45,083 bases of DNA from Pseudomonas fluorescens (GCF_002837185.1 NZ_KZ478026.1:1-45083); one strand, 5' to 3'; counted from the stretch's first letter, positions 1-9,166 are shown. Translations and numbers: made by a program. Notes: generated by a model from the letters alone, not told the origin.

Positions 1-14
1 TGGCCCAGTGCGGC

Positions 15-37
15 TAACCCGGCGTCCTGCCGGGTTA
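15..37. terminator. Strong hairpin downstream of glgB
   Basis: A perfect 9-bp inverted repeat (TAACCCGGC / GCCGGGTTA) with a 5-nt loop lies beyond the 3' end of the minus-strand glycogen operon. There is no obvious T-tract on either side, so the terminator role is an inference. It could also end a gene that lies left of the window. Confidence 0.4.
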
Positions 38-59
38 CCCACGGATTCAAGCCTGCGTT

Positions 60-169
60 CGGCCAGCGTGGTTTAACGGGGCGCCTAGGATCAAAAGCAG
101 ATCAAGATCAAGATCAAGAGCGACTCGCTTCGCATCGTGGTTACGTTTTGGCGTTGCAGCGTTTTGTAG
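60..169. repeat. Dispersed intergenic repeat, copy A
   Basis: This stretch matches 25561-25646 closely over its two ends: CGGCCAGCGTGGTTT..ACGGGGCGCCT at the left and GCGACTCGCTTCGCATCGTG..GCAGCGT at the right. Between these blocks copy A holds a short tandem run of the hexamer AGATCA (about positions 99-118), where copy B has a single unit. No ORF is evident. It lies directly downstream of the glgB stop codon. Confidence 0.75.
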
Positions 170-173
170 ATAC

Positions 174-2411
174 CTATGCCTCTTGTGGTCGCAGAATCAG
201 CACGCCCAAGGGAGGCAGGTTCAACGACAGCGACGCCGGTTGCCCGTGACGAGGTTCATCCACGGTCTGTACCGCACCGCCATTACCGTAGTTGGACCCG
301 GCATACATGTCGGCATCACTGTTGATCACTTCGCTCCAGCGCCCGGCAAACGGTACGCCGACGGCGTAGGCCTCACGCGGCACCGGGGTGAAGTTGGCGA
401 CCACCAGCACCGGCTTGCCGTCCTTGCTCCAGCGCAGCCAGGCGTAGACGCTGTTGATGGCGTCATCGCCAATCAGCCACTGAAAGCCCTGGGGCGCGTC
501 GTCCTGCTCGTGCAGCGCCGGTTCCTCGCGGTACAAGCGGTTCAGGTCGCCCACCAGCTTTTGCACCCCACGGTGTTCCGGGTATTGCAGCAGGTACCAG
601 TCCAGTTGCTGGTCGTGATTCCACTCGCGCCACTGACCGAACTCGCAGCCCATGAACAGCAGTTTCTTGCCCGGATGCATCCACATGAAACTCAGGTAGG
701 CGCGCAAGTTGGCGAATTTCTGCCAGCGGTCGCCAGGCATCTTGTCTATCAGCGAGTGCTTGCCGTGCACCACCTCATCATGGGAAATCGGCAGGATAAA
801 CCGCTCGGACCAGGCATACACCAGGCCAAAACTCAGTTCGTTGTGATGATGGGCACGGTACACCGGGTCTTGCTGGATGTAATGCAGTGAGTCATGCATC
901 CAGCCCATGTTCCATTTGTAGTTGAAGCCCAGGCCACCTTGCTGGGTGCTTTGACTCACACCTGGCCACGCAGTGGATTCCTCGGCAATCACCAGCGCGC
1001 CCGGCGCTTCCAGCGCGACCACGTCGTTCAGATGGCGCAGGAAATCGATGGCTTCCAGGTTTTCCCGGCCGCCGTGGCGGTTGGGCACCCATTCACCGGC
1101 TTTGCGTGAATAGTCGCGATACAGCATCGAGGCCACCGCGTCCACGCGCAGGCCGTCGATATGGAAGTGCTTGAGCCAGTGCAGCGCCGACGCCAGCATG
1201 AAACCGTGCACTTCGGTGCGGCCCAGGTTGTAGATCAGCGTGTCCCAGTCCTGGTGAAATCCCTCCAGCGGGTTGGCGTATTCGTACAACGCAGTGCCGT
1301 CGAATTGCGCCAGGCCGTGGGTGTCGGTAGGAAAGTGCGCCGGCACCCAGTCGAGGATCACGCCGATATCCGCAAGGTGGCAGGCGTCGACGAAGTAGGC
1401 GAAATCTTCCGGCGAGCCAAAGCGTGCGCTTGGCGCGAACTGGGACAAGGCCTGATAGCCCCAGGAACCGCCGAAAGGATGCTCCATGATCGGCATCAGT
1501 TCGATGTGCGTGAAGCCCAGTTGCTGCACGTAGGGAATCAGCCGCTCGACCAGTTCGCGCCAGCCGTATTGGCGTGACACTTCGCCGGCCTCGTCCAGCT
1601 CGCACTGCCAGGACCCGACGTGCAACTCATAGATCGACAGCGGCGCGGTGGATTTCTGTTTGTCGCCACGCGCCTGCATCCACTCATGGTCCCGCCAGTC
1701 CACTTGCAACGGCGCGGCGACTTTCGAGGCAGTATCCGGCGGCAGTTGGGTGGCCAGGGCCATCGGGTCGGCCTTGAGCGGCAGGATGCCGTGAGCGCCA
1801 AGAATTTCATATTTGTAGGCCGCGCCCGGTTGCAGGCGCGGGATGAAGATTTCCCATACGCCTGAGGGATGGCGCAGGCGCATCGGGTGACGGCGACCGT
1901 CCCAGATGTTGAAGTCGCCGACCACCGAAACGCGTCGGGCGTTCGGCGCCCACACGGCAAACCGTACGCCCTGCACACCGTCCACCGTGGTGACCTGGGC
2001 GCCCAGGCAATTGCCCAGGTCACGGTGGTTGCCTTCGGCAAACAGGTACAGGTCCATTTCACCCAGCAGCAATTGACTGAAGCTATACGGGTCTTCGGTG
2101 ATTTGCTCGCCGCCGGCCCACTGGATTTTCAGCAGGTAATCCTGGCGCGTGCCAAAGTGCCCGACGAACAGGCCCGGCACCTGGGTCGCGTCAAGGCTGC
2201 CGATTGGCTCGCCACTGTCACGCGCCAGGACCTGGACACTCAGGGCTTCAGGCAGGAATGCGCGGATAAATTGCCCGCCCTGTTCATCATCGTGCGGCCC
2301 AAGGATCGAGAATGGATCGTGGTGCTCGGCACGCACCAGCGCTTCGACGTCCTTGGACACCGGCATTGCAGTCAACTTGGGCTGCAGCGGTTCTCTATGC
2401 GTAAAACTCAT
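174..2411 (-). CDS. glgB: 1,4-alpha-glucan branching enzyme GlgB
   Basis: Cytoplasmic GH13 enzyme of 745 residues that cuts alpha-1,4-glucan chains and re-attaches them as alpha-1,6 branches. An N-terminal extension and CBM48-like module (about 20-240) precede the TIM-barrel. The catalytic residues are visible: nucleophile Asp424 in GLRVDAV, acid/base Glu477 in VIAEES, and Asp545 in ISHDEVVHG. Length fits bacterial GlgB. Its ATG overlaps the TGA of the upstream treS-mak gene by 4 nt (ATGA), so the two are translationally coupled. With GlgE it makes branched glucan from maltose-1-phosphate. Last gene of the glgE-treS-glgB operon. Confidence 0.96.
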   Translation of the reverse strand: MSFTHREPLQPKLTAMPVSKDVEALVRAEHHDPFSILGPHDDEQGGQFIRAFLPEALSVQVLARDSGEPIGSLDATQVPGLFVGHFGTRQDYLLKIQWAGGEQITEDPYSFSQLLLGEMDLYLFAEGNHRDLGNCLGAQVTTVDGVQGVRFAVWAPNARRVSVVGDFNIWDGRRHPMRLRHPSGVWEIFIPRLQPGAAYKYEILGAHGILPLKADPMALATQLPPDTASKVAAPLQVDWRDHEWMQARGDKQKSTAPLSIYELHVGSWQCELDEAGEVSRQYGWRELVERLIPYVQQLGFTHIELMPIMEHPFGGSWGYQALSQFAPSARFGSPEDFAYFVDACHLADIGVILDWVPAHFPTDTHGLAQFDGTALYEYANPLEGFHQDWDTLIYNLGRTEVHGFMLASALHWLKHFHIDGLRVDAVASMLYRDYSRKAGEWVPNRHGGRENLEAIDFLRHLNDVVALEAPGALVIAEESTAWPGVSQSTQQGGLGFNYKWNMGWMHDSLHYIQQDPVYRAHHHNELSFGLVYAWSERFILPISHDEVVHGKHSLIDKMPGDRWQKFANLRAYLSFMWMHPGKKLLFMGCEFGQWREWNHDQQLDWYLLQYPEHRGVQKLVGDLNRLYREEPALHEQDDAPQGFQWLIGDDAINSVYAWLRWSKDGKPVLVVANFTPVPREAYAVGVPFAGRWSEVINSDADMYAGSNYGNGGAVQTVDEPRHGQPASLSLNLPPLGVLILRPQEA

Positions 2412-5400
2412 GACGTCTCCCCACCGCGTGCAGTTGTCGATTCAGGTGTAAGCCCGCTGAGCAAACCGTGCAACCCTTGCAAGGGCACCGGCAACCAGCT
2501 CGGGCGATTTTCCGCTTCGTAGGCCACTTCATACGCGGCCTTCTCCAGGCTGAACAAGGTCAGCGCGGCGTCCTGGCCGTTGGCATCCTGCCAGTCATGC
2601 GCCAGTGTAGCCGTCGCGGCCTGATAAGCCTGGGTAAATGCCTGGCGCGCTTCACTCAGGTAGCGCTCGGTCACGCGTCGCCGCGAGGCCTGCGCTTGCG
2701 GCGAATGATCAACCCCCTGCACATTCAGGGCCATGGCCGCCGCGTAATCGAAGGAGCGCAACACCCCGCTGACATCCTTGTACGGGCTGTGCTTGCCACG
2801 CCGTTCATGCAGCGGTCGCGCCGGCTCGCCTTCAAAGTCGATCAAATAAGCGTCGCCCTTGACGACCAATACCTGGCCCAGGTGCAAGTCACCGTGGACG
2901 CGAATGCGTAATCCGCCCAGCGTGGCTTTCGCCAATGCCTGGACGTGGCTGCCGATGGCTTTTTTCTGCGCCAGTAATTCACTGACCAGTGCCTGATCGG
3001 CGGGGTTCAACTGGCTTTGATTTAGTTTGAGCAGGTGCAAGGCACGCTCGATCTGCGCGCCCACGTCCTTGGCCCAGGCCTGGGTGTCCCTGGCCGAGGT
3101 GACTTCGGGCTTGAAGTCCTTGTTCTGGGTGGGCGCGCCCAGCACCACGTGCATCTCACCCAGTCGCTGCCCCAACAGGCCGGCGAAATCCGCCAGCTCG
3201 CCGAGGGCGTTGTAGTGCTGCTCCTGTTCGGAAATCGCTTCGGCCAACTCGTCGCGAATGGCCCGCTCGAGGTTGTTCTGGGTCCAGCTCCAGGCATCGC
3301 CCTGGTTGCTCAGATAGCCCTGGGCAATCATCAGCAGGCTGTCCTGGCCCTGTGCGTCGCGCCGGCTCATCGAGCCCATCAGCGGCGAAATGTTCGGGTA
3401 GGCGGCTTCGGTCAGATAGGCGCTCATTTCCAGTTCCGGGTGGACCCCGGCGCTGACTTTGCGGATCAGCTTGAGCACCAGGCTCTCGCCGACCACCACC
3501 GAACTGTTGGACTGCTCGGCAGACAGGTAGCGCACCGCTGATTCATCGGTCAGTTGCAAGGCGGCCAGGTGCGGGGTCGCTTCGAAGCGCAGGTCACCCT
3601 CGCTGCAATTGAGCACGGTAGCGGCCTGCATGCCTTGAATCACACTGCGGACAAAATGCTCGAGGCTGAACGCGTCGGTAACCAGCCCCACCTGGCGGCT
3701 ACGCCGTACCCGCGCCAATGCCAGTTGCTGCGGCAAGGCGCTGGTGAGCTGGTCTTCGCCGAGGAAACCGAACGGCAACTGATAGCGGCTGGTCTGCCCC
3801 GCGCTGGTGACGTCGATCTCGCTGAGCAGCACCGGGTGCTGCTCATCGCCAAAGCGCACGCCGTAGGCAATGTGCACGCTGTCGATGGTGGCGTCCTTGC
3901 CGGCAAACCAGCGGCGCTTGGGCAGCCAGGCCGGCAACGAAGTGTGTTCCAGGGTGGTGCGACAGGGTTCTTCGAGCAACTCTTCCATACGTTTTTTCAA
4001 CACCAATGTCGTGAAGTCGGGAATGCTCTGGGCCGGTTCCACATGCCAGCTGGGCATCTGGTTTTCCGCCGCCAGCACGAACCAATAAAAGCCATAGGGC
4101 GCCAGGGTCAGCAGGAAATTCAATTGGCCGATGGGCGGGAATGCGTTACCGCCCAGCATCTCCACCGGCACCATCCCGGCGAATGCCGACAGGTCCAGTT
4201 CCGCCGCCTGGGCGCTGCGCGAGACGTTGGCCACGCACAGGATGATTTCGCTGCGACCGTCCTCCCCGGTGTACTCACGGGTATACGCCAGGATGCGGCG
4301 ATTGCTCGGCGACAGCATTTTCAGGCTGCCGCGACCAAACGCCTTGGACTGCTTGCGCACAGCCAGCATGCGCCGCGTCCAGTTCAGCAATGAATGCGGG
4401 TCCTGGGCCTGGGTTTCGACGTTGACCGACTGGTAGCCGTACTGCGCGTCCATGATCGGCGGCAATACCAGGCTGGCCGGGTCGGCGCGGGAGAAGCCGC
4501 CATTGCGGTCGATGGACCATTGCATCGGCGTACGCACGCCATCGCGGTCGCCCAGATAAATGTTGTCGCCCATGCCGATTTCGTCGCCGTAATAGAGGGT
4601 CGGCGTGCCAGGCATCGACAGCAACAGGCTGTTGAGCAGTTCCACGCGCCGCCGGTCACGCTCCACCAACGGCGCGAGGCGCCGGCGGATGCCGAGGTTG
4701 ATGCGCGCACGGCGATCTGCGGCGTAGTAGTTCCACAGGTAGTCGCGCTCTTTGTCGGTGACCATTTCCAGGGTCAGTTCATCGTGGTTGCGCAGGAAGA
4801 TTGCCCACTGGCAATTGGCCGGAATTTCCGGGGTCTGGCGCAGGATGTCGGTGATGGGGAAGCGATCTTCCTGGGCCAGGGCCATGTACATGCGCGGCAT
4901 CAACGGGAAGTGGAAAGCCATGTGGCATTCATCGCCATCGTCGCCTTTGCGGTCACCGAAGTAGAGTTGTGTGTCTTCCGGCCACTGGTTGGCTTCGGCC
5001 AGCAGCATGCGATCAGGATAATTCGCGTCGATTTCAGCGCGGATCTGCTTGAGCACCCCGTGGGTCTCAGGCAGGTTCTCATTGTTGGTGCCGTCACGCT
5101 CGATCAGGTACGGAATCGCGTCGAGGCGCAGGCCGTCGATGCCCAGGTCGAGCCAATAGCGCATCACCGACAGCACGGCCTTCATGACCTGCGGGTTGTC
5201 GAAGTTCAGGTCCGGCTGGTGCGAATAGAAACGGTGCCAGAAGTACTGGCCGGCCACCGGGTCCCAGGTCCAGTTGGACTTCTCGGTGTCGAGGAAAATG
5301 ATCCGCGTACCGTCGTATTTCTGGTCGTCATCGGACCAGACGTAGAAGTCCCGCGCCGCCGAGCCCGGTTTGGCCTTGCGGGCGCGCTGGAACCACGGGT

Positions 5401-5755
5401 GCTGGTCGGAGGTGTGGTTGATTACCAGTTCGGTAATCACGCGCAGTCCGCGTTTGTGGGCCTCGGCGATGAAGCGCCTGGCATCGGCCATGGTCCCGTA
5501 GTCGCTGTGGACGCCACGGTATTCGGCGATGTCGTAGCCGTCATCGCGGCGTGGCGAGGGGTAGAACGGCAACAGCCAGATGGTGTTGACGCCCAGGTCG
5601 GCAATGTAGTCGAGCTTGGCGATCAGCCCGGGAAAGTCACCAATGCCATCATTGTTGGAGTCAAAATAGGATTTGACGTGCACCTGATAGATCACCGCGT
5701 CCTTGTACCAGAGCGGGTCTTGGATAAAGGTGGCTGCCTTGGGTTTCTTCGCCAT
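2408..5755 (-). CDS. treS: Trehalose synthase / maltokinase fusion (TreS-Mak)
   Basis: Bifunctional protein of 1115 residues. The N-terminal GH13 domain (about 1-550) interconverts trehalose and maltose; Asp212 (GLRLDAIP), Glu254 (LLAEANQ) and Asp325 (LRNHDE) are the expected catalytic residues. The C-terminal domain is an aminoglycoside-phosphotransferase-like maltokinase making maltose-1-phosphate for GlgE, with the catalytic HGD near residue 954 and the metal-binding IDFEGE about 18 residues later. I chose the ATG at 5755 because AGGAG stands at SD distance; the reading frame stays open 48 codons further upstream but through REP sequence with no SD. Fusion of TreS and Mak is common in Pseudomonas. 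Confidence 0.95.
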   Translation of the reverse strand: MAKKPKAATFIQDPLWYKDAVIYQVHVKSYFDSNNDGIGDFPGLIAKLDYIADLGVNTIWLLPFYPSPRRDDGYDIAEYRGVHSDYGTMADARRFIAEAHKRGLRVITELVINHTSDQHPWFQRARKAKPGSAARDFYVWSDDDQKYDGTRIIFLDTEKSNWTWDPVAGQYFWHRFYSHQPDLNFDNPQVMKAVLSVMRYWLDLGIDGLRLDAIPYLIERDGTNNENLPETHGVLKQIRAEIDANYPDRMLLAEANQWPEDTQLYFGDRKGDDGDECHMAFHFPLMPRMYMALAQEDRFPITDILRQTPEIPANCQWAIFLRNHDELTLEMVTDKERDYLWNYYAADRRARINLGIRRRLAPLVERDRRRVELLNSLLLSMPGTPTLYYGDEIGMGDNIYLGDRDGVRTPMQWSIDRNGGFSRADPASLVLPPIMDAQYGYQSVNVETQAQDPHSLLNWTRRMLAVRKQSKAFGRGSLKMLSPSNRRILAYTREYTGEDGRSEIILCVANVSRSAQAAELDLSAFAGMVPVEMLGGNAFPPIGQLNFLLTLAPYGFYWFVLAAENQMPSWHVEPAQSIPDFTTLVLKKRMEELLEEPCRTTLEHTSLPAWLPKRRWFAGKDATIDSVHIAYGVRFGDEQHPVLLSEIDVTSAGQTSRYQLPFGFLGEDQLTSALPQQLALARVRRSRQVGLVTDAFSLEHFVRSVIQGMQAATVLNCSEGDLRFEATPHLAALQLTDESAVRYLSAEQSNSSVVVGESLVLKLIRKVSAGVHPELEMSAYLTEAAYPNISPLMGSMSRRDAQGQDSLLMIAQGYLSNQGDAWSWTQNNLERAIRDELAEAISEQEQHYNALGELADFAGLLGQRLGEMHVVLGAPTQNKDFKPEVTSARDTQAWAKDVGAQIERALHLLKLNQSQLNPADQALVSELLAQKKAIGSHVQALAKATLGGLRIRVHGDLHLGQVLVVKGDAYLIDFEGEPARPLHERRGKHSPYKDVSGVLRSFDYAAAMALNVQGVDHSPQAQASRRRVTERYLSEARQAFTQAYQAATATLAHDWQDANGQDAALTLFSLEKAAYEVAYEAENRPSWLPVPLQGLHGLLSGLTPESTTARGGETS

Positions 5756-5795
5756 TGGAAACTCCTGAAATGCTGCAGACGCAAATGCGATCAAT

Positions 5796-5824
5796 GCGGG
5801 AGGGGGGGCTTGTCCCCTCCCACA
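5796..5824. repeat. REP-like palindrome between glgE and treS
   Basis: GCGGGAGGGGGGCTTGTCCCCTCCCACAC-like sequence forms a G-rich/C-rich fold-back. It resembles two halves of the local GTGGGAGGGGG REP family joined directly. It sits in the 86-nt gap inside the glgE-treS-glgB operon and could form a hairpin in the mRNA that tunes expression of the downstream genes. Confidence 0.7.
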
Positions 5825-5841
5825 CTCTGTTCTCCAGTCGT

Positions 5842-7830
5842 TTAGGAAGCAGTGATGCGCCAGATCCCGAACGGCATCTGCGGCTCCAGCCGGGTCCACT
5901 GGTCCTTGCCGTACCAGGTCCAGCGATGGCCGTTCATCAAGTCTTCACCCTGGGTCTGGGCATCGTCCGGCAAGCCCATCTCCCACAGCGGCAACTCGAA
6001 GTGCGCCTCCTGGGCGTTATGCGGGTCGAGGTTGACGGCCACCAGCACGAAATTGCTGCCGTCCTCGCTGCGCTTGCCGAAGTACAGGATGTTGTCGTTC
6101 CAGGCGTTGTAGAGCTTGAGCCCCAGGTGCGTCTGCAACGCCGGGTTCTGACGACGGATACGGTTGAGCTGGGCGATCTCGGCAATGATGTTGCCGGGCG
6201 CGGTGAAGTCGCGAGGGCGGATCTCGTATTTCTCCGAATCCAGGTACTCCTCCTTGCCCGGCACCGGTGCGGACTCGCACAGTTCGAACCCGGAGTACAT
6301 GCCCCACAGGCCCGAGCCCATGGTGGCCAGCGCGGCGCGGATCAAGAAGCCCGCCCGGCCGCACTCATGCAGGAAGCCCGGGTTGATGTCCGGCGTATTG
6401 ACGAAGAAATTGGGGCGGTAGCACTCGCGCCACGGCGACTGGTTCAACTGGGTGAAATACTCACTCAGTTCGGCCTTGGTATTGCGCCAGGTGAAATAGG
6501 TGTAGCTCTGGGAATAACCGACCTTGCCCAGGCGCGCCATCATGGCCGGGGTGGTAAAGGCTTCGGCCAGGAAGATAACCTCCGGGTATTGGCGACGCAC
6601 ATCGCTGATCAGCCACTGCCAGAACGGCAGCGGCTTGGTGTGCGGGTTGTCCACGCGAAAGGTCTTCACGCCCTCTTCCACCCAGCCCACCACGATGTCG
6701 CGCAGTTCGGTCCACAAGCCGGGAATCGCATCCGCCGCATAGAAGTCGACGTTGACGATGTCCTGGTACTTCTTCGGTGGGTTTTCCGCGTATTTGATCG
6801 TGCCGTCCGGGCGCCAGTTGAACCAACCCGGATGCTGTTTGAGCCACGGGTGGTCCTGGGAGCACTGGATGGCGAAATCCAGGGCGATTTCCAGGCCGTG
6901 GTCGGCGGCGGCCTTGACCAGGCGGCGGAAATCCTCGCGGCTGCCCAACTGCGGGTGAATCGCCTCGTGCCCGCCCTCCTCGCTGCCGATTGCATAAGGG
7001 CTGCCAGGATCATCGGGACCGGCGGTGAGGGAGTTGTTCTTGCCCTTGCGATGACTGCGGCCGATGGGGTGGATCGGCGGGAAATACAACACGTCAAACC
7101 CCATGTCGTGGATCATCGACAGGCGTGAATGCACATCGTTGAACGTGCCATGACGGGCCGGATCATCGGTGATCGAGCGGGGAAACAGCTCGTACCAGCT
7201 GGCGAACTGGGCACGCTCGCGCTCCACGTCGATCGGGTAGACCGTGCTGATGCTCAAATAGGCGCGGTGGTCGGCCTGGGTCATCAGGTGTGCACTGTCT
7301 TCGTGCAGGAACTGCGCAACCTGCTCGGTTTCCAGCAGGCCGGAGAGTTCGTGGTGCAGCAGCATCAAGCGGTCACGCAACTCGTTGTCACTGCGCTCGG
7401 CGGCCTGCAACACCAGGCTGCGGCCTTCCTGCAGCTCCAGGCTGACCGGCACCCCGGCTTCATGCTTTTTACGCAGCTCATAGCAGAAGCTGGCGAAGGT
7501 ATCGATCCAGGCCTCAATGCAAAACTCGTGGGGCCCTTGGGTGGTGACGGTAAATGCACCTTCCCAGCCGTTGTTGCCCACATCATTCATGACCACGCTG
7601 TGCCAGTTTTCCTGCCCGAGCGGGCGCCAGCGCACCAACACCGCCAGCTTGTCATGACCGTCGGCGAATACTTTACTGGTGGCATTGACCTGCTGGCCCA
7701 CCACCGCCTTGACGGCAAATTCACCACCGTCGATCACCGGCATGGTGCTTTCAATGGCGATTCTGGGTAACAGCAGTGCCTGGGACAACGGCAACAAAGA
7801 ATGTTCTGGAACCAGTGTTTCAGCAGTCAT
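5842..7830 (-). CDS. glgE: Alpha-1,4-glucan:maltose-1-phosphate maltosyltransferase GlgE
   Basis: GH13_3 enzyme of 662 residues that transfers maltosyl units from maltose-1-phosphate to a growing alpha-1,4-glucan. The N-terminal beta-sandwich domain (about 20-135) and helical insert precede the barrel. Nucleophile Asp394 (TFRVDNPHTKP) and acid/base Glu423 (FLAEAF) are present; these are the numbers I recall for the Streptomyces enzyme. The start is supported by AAGGGGA upstream. First gene of the minus-strand operon with treS-mak and glgB; an AlgU-like promoter lies about 90-120 nt upstream. In pseudomonads this pathway is linked to osmotic and desiccation tolerance (family knowledge). Confidence 0.96.
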   Translation of the reverse strand: MTAETLVPEHSLLPLSQALLLPRIAIESTMPVIDGGEFAVKAVVGQQVNATSKVFADGHDKLAVLVRWRPLGQENWHSVVMNDVGNNGWEGAFTVTTQGPHEFCIEAWIDTFASFCYELRKKHEAGVPVSLELQEGRSLVLQAAERSDNELRDRLMLLHHELSGLLETEQVAQFLHEDSAHLMTQADHRAYLSISTVYPIDVERERAQFASWYELFPRSITDDPARHGTFNDVHSRLSMIHDMGFDVLYFPPIHPIGRSHRKGKNNSLTAGPDDPGSPYAIGSEEGGHEAIHPQLGSREDFRRLVKAAADHGLEIALDFAIQCSQDHPWLKQHPGWFNWRPDGTIKYAENPPKKYQDIVNVDFYAADAIPGLWTELRDIVVGWVEEGVKTFRVDNPHTKPLPFWQWLISDVRRQYPEVIFLAEAFTTPAMMARLGKVGYSQSYTYFTWRNTKAELSEYFTQLNQSPWRECYRPNFFVNTPDINPGFLHECGRAGFLIRAALATMGSGLWGMYSGFELCESAPVPGKEEYLDSEKYEIRPRDFTAPGNIIAEIAQLNRIRRQNPALQTHLGLKLYNAWNDNILYFGKRSEDGSNFVLVAVNLDPHNAQEAHFELPLWEMGLPDDAQTQGEDLMNGHRWTWYGKDQWTRLEPQMPFGIWRITAS

Positions 7831-7921
7831 CGAGCATATTCCCCTTACGCCCAGTGGACGCTCTGTGCTTGATCCGAATTCGTAAGATGGCGGCGCACTC
7901 CCTGAGCAGGCCCGTATTAGG

Positions 7922-7949
7922 TCCGAGCCTGGGCTGCGGGCAAAAGTTC
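7922..7949 (-). promoter_or_regulatory. AlgU (sigma-22/RpoE-like) promoter of the glgE operon
   Basis: On the minus strand, GAACTT (7944-7949) is followed by a 17-nt spacer and TCGGA (7922-7926). The AlgU consensus is GAACTT-N16/17-TCTGA, so the -35 is perfect and the -10 matches 4 of 5. The predicted transcript start near 7915 leaves a leader of about 85 nt before the glgE ATG. Envelope or osmotic stress control would suit a trehalose/glucan pathway. Confidence 0.6.
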
Positions 7950-8035
7950 AGGCGGATATGTCGCCACCGGGCGGGGAATCAATTCCCTCCCGGGGCTGTC
8001 CACCGATAGAGCAAAGCACAAAGGAGGCCACACCC

Positions 8036-8212
8036 ATGACTATCCCGATCCCGGCAGAGACGCCCGATCCGAATATCGACAACCCGACCCTGCCACCCAC
8101 CGAGCCTGCGCCGATTCCGGAACAGGAACCGCCGGAGAACGAGCCGCCACCGGTGCAGGAACCACCCACCACCATGCCGCCGGTTATCGTCAGTCCTTCT
8201 CGAAACGCCTGA
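8036..8212 (+). CDS. Small proline-rich hypothetical protein
   Basis: 58-residue peptide, more than a third proline, with many glutamates and PEP/PPEN-type repeats and no hydrophobic segment, so probably disordered and acidic. A strong SD (AAAGGAGG, 8020-8027) sits at good distance before ATG 8036, which supports real translation. The 3' end overlaps the 3' end of the convergent MgtC-like gene by 23 nt. No function can be given. A chance ORF is possible, but SD and composition argue for a gene. Confidence 0.65.
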   Translation: MTIPIPAETPDPNIDNPTLPPTEPAPIPEQEPPENEPPPVQEPPTTMPPVIVSPSRNA

Positions 8213-8681
8213 CGATCTTCGGCATCACACTGAACACCACCAAGGCCAGCAACGTACTCAGGACCGCTGTCGATTCCCGACCCAAACCGGCCGAGACCCC
8301 AATCGCAGCGGTCATCCACAGTCCGGCGGCGGTGGTCAGGCCTTTGACGTGGCCGGCGTCCTCATCCTTGCCCTTGATAATGGTGCCGGCCCCCAGGAAG
8401 CCGATCCCGGCAATCACGCCTTGCACCACCCGGCTCATCGCATCAGCCTGATTGCCGGACATCTGCGGCACCATCACGAACAGTGCGGCGCCCAGCGCCA
8501 CCAGCATATGGGTGCGCACGCCAGCGGCTTTGCCCTTGCTCTCGCGTTCAAACCCCAGGATGCCACCGAGGATCGCGGCCATCAGCAGGCGCACCGTAAT
8601 CTGAGTGAGCTGCCTGGCGTCGCCGATATCGGCAAACTCAGCCTGCAGGGTTTGCCACGCTTCCTCTAGCCAAGCGTCCAT
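8190..8681 (-). CDS. MgtC/SapB family membrane protein
   Basis: 163-residue inner-membrane protein with the MgtC/SapB core: TM segments around 28-45, 58-75, 85-102 and 118-145, with the family motifs GGILGFERESKGKAAGVRTH and IAGIGFLGAGTIIK. MgtC proteins affect magnesium starvation survival and F-type ATP synthase in Salmonella; here the short form lacks the C-terminal ACT-like domain of true MgtC, so it is the SapB/YhiD-like type and its substrate is unknown. AAGGG stands 8 nt before the ATG. No Mg-transporter gene lies beside it. Confidence 0.88.
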   Translation of the reverse strand: MDAWLEEAWQTLQAEFADIGDARQLTQITVRLLMAAILGGILGFERESKGKAAGVRTHMLVALGAALFVMVPQMSGNQADAMSRVVQGVIAGIGFLGAGTIIKGKDEDAGHVKGLTTAAGLWMTAAIGVSAGLGRESTAVLSTLLALVVFSVMPKIVRRFEKD

Positions 8682-8802
8682 GGATGCTGCCCTTTTGTGA
8701 TTATTGATAAAGGATGGACAGCGGCGACCGTCAGTCAGTTGCGTGGAACCCTCACGCCTGGTTGGCTCCTAAATGATCAGAGCCCATGAAAAGGAGACCG
8801 GT

Positions 8803-9042
8803 ATGTCTATCCGTATCGACAACCAACTGTGCTATTTCACGCTTAATGACAATGGCCAGGAACAGAGTGTGCCCGCGACCCGCGTCACTGTCGTGACCGA
8901 TACCGAGAAGTCCATGTCGTACGTGGAACTGGCGGCTGAACGGATCTACATCACCGAGGCCGAGGCCGATGCACTGACCGTCGCGGGCGCCCATGACGGG
9001 CGTCAGCATGTGAAGGCCGACGAACCGGGTTCGGTCATTTAA
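8803..9042 (+). CDS. DUF3203-like small protein
   Basis: 79-residue cytoplasmic protein without membrane segments. Its central block, TVVTDTEKSMSYVEL followed by ERIYITEAEADALTVAGA, matches what I recall of the Pseudomonas-restricted DUF3203 family. ATG 8803 is preceded by AAAAGGAG at SD distance, so I reject the longer frame beginning at 8773. It stands alone, between the divergent MgtC-like gene and a REPIN. Function unknown. Confidence 0.75.
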   Translation: MSIRIDNQLCYFTLNDNGQEQSVPATRVTVVTDTEKSMSYVELAAERIYITEAEADALTVAGAHDGRQHVKADEPGSVI

Positions 9043-9066
9043 TTGATCTGTATGCCCTGATGCCTC

Positions 9067-9166
9067 TGTAGGAGCGAGCTTGCTCGCGAAAAACGTCAAC
9101 GATAACGCGTGCTTTCTGAATCAACGCGGTGCCTGTGAGTTTTTCGCGAGCAAGTTCGCGCCTGCA
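9067..9166. repeat. REPIN of the GTAGGAGCGAGC type, copy 1 (100 bp)
   Basis: Two inverted REP ends, TGTAGGAGCGAGCTTGCTCGCG and CGCGAGCAAGTTCGCGCCTGCA, flank a 56-nt centre. The whole 100-bp unit is about 91% identical by eye to the reverse complement of 25643-25742, centre included. The 243-nt spacer (9043-9285) otherwise holds only the ccoG upstream region, where I see no clear promoter. Confidence 0.88.

Noticed and set aside
4394..5845. Long plus-strand frames opposite treS and glgE (also 5755-7128)
   Set aside because: They are antisense shadows of well-supported GH13 genes with intact catalytic residues on the minus strand.
8747..8775. Stress-sigma promoter before the DUF3203 gene
   Set aside because: GGAACC is present but the -35 does not match GAACTT and the -10 is unclear; too weak to report.
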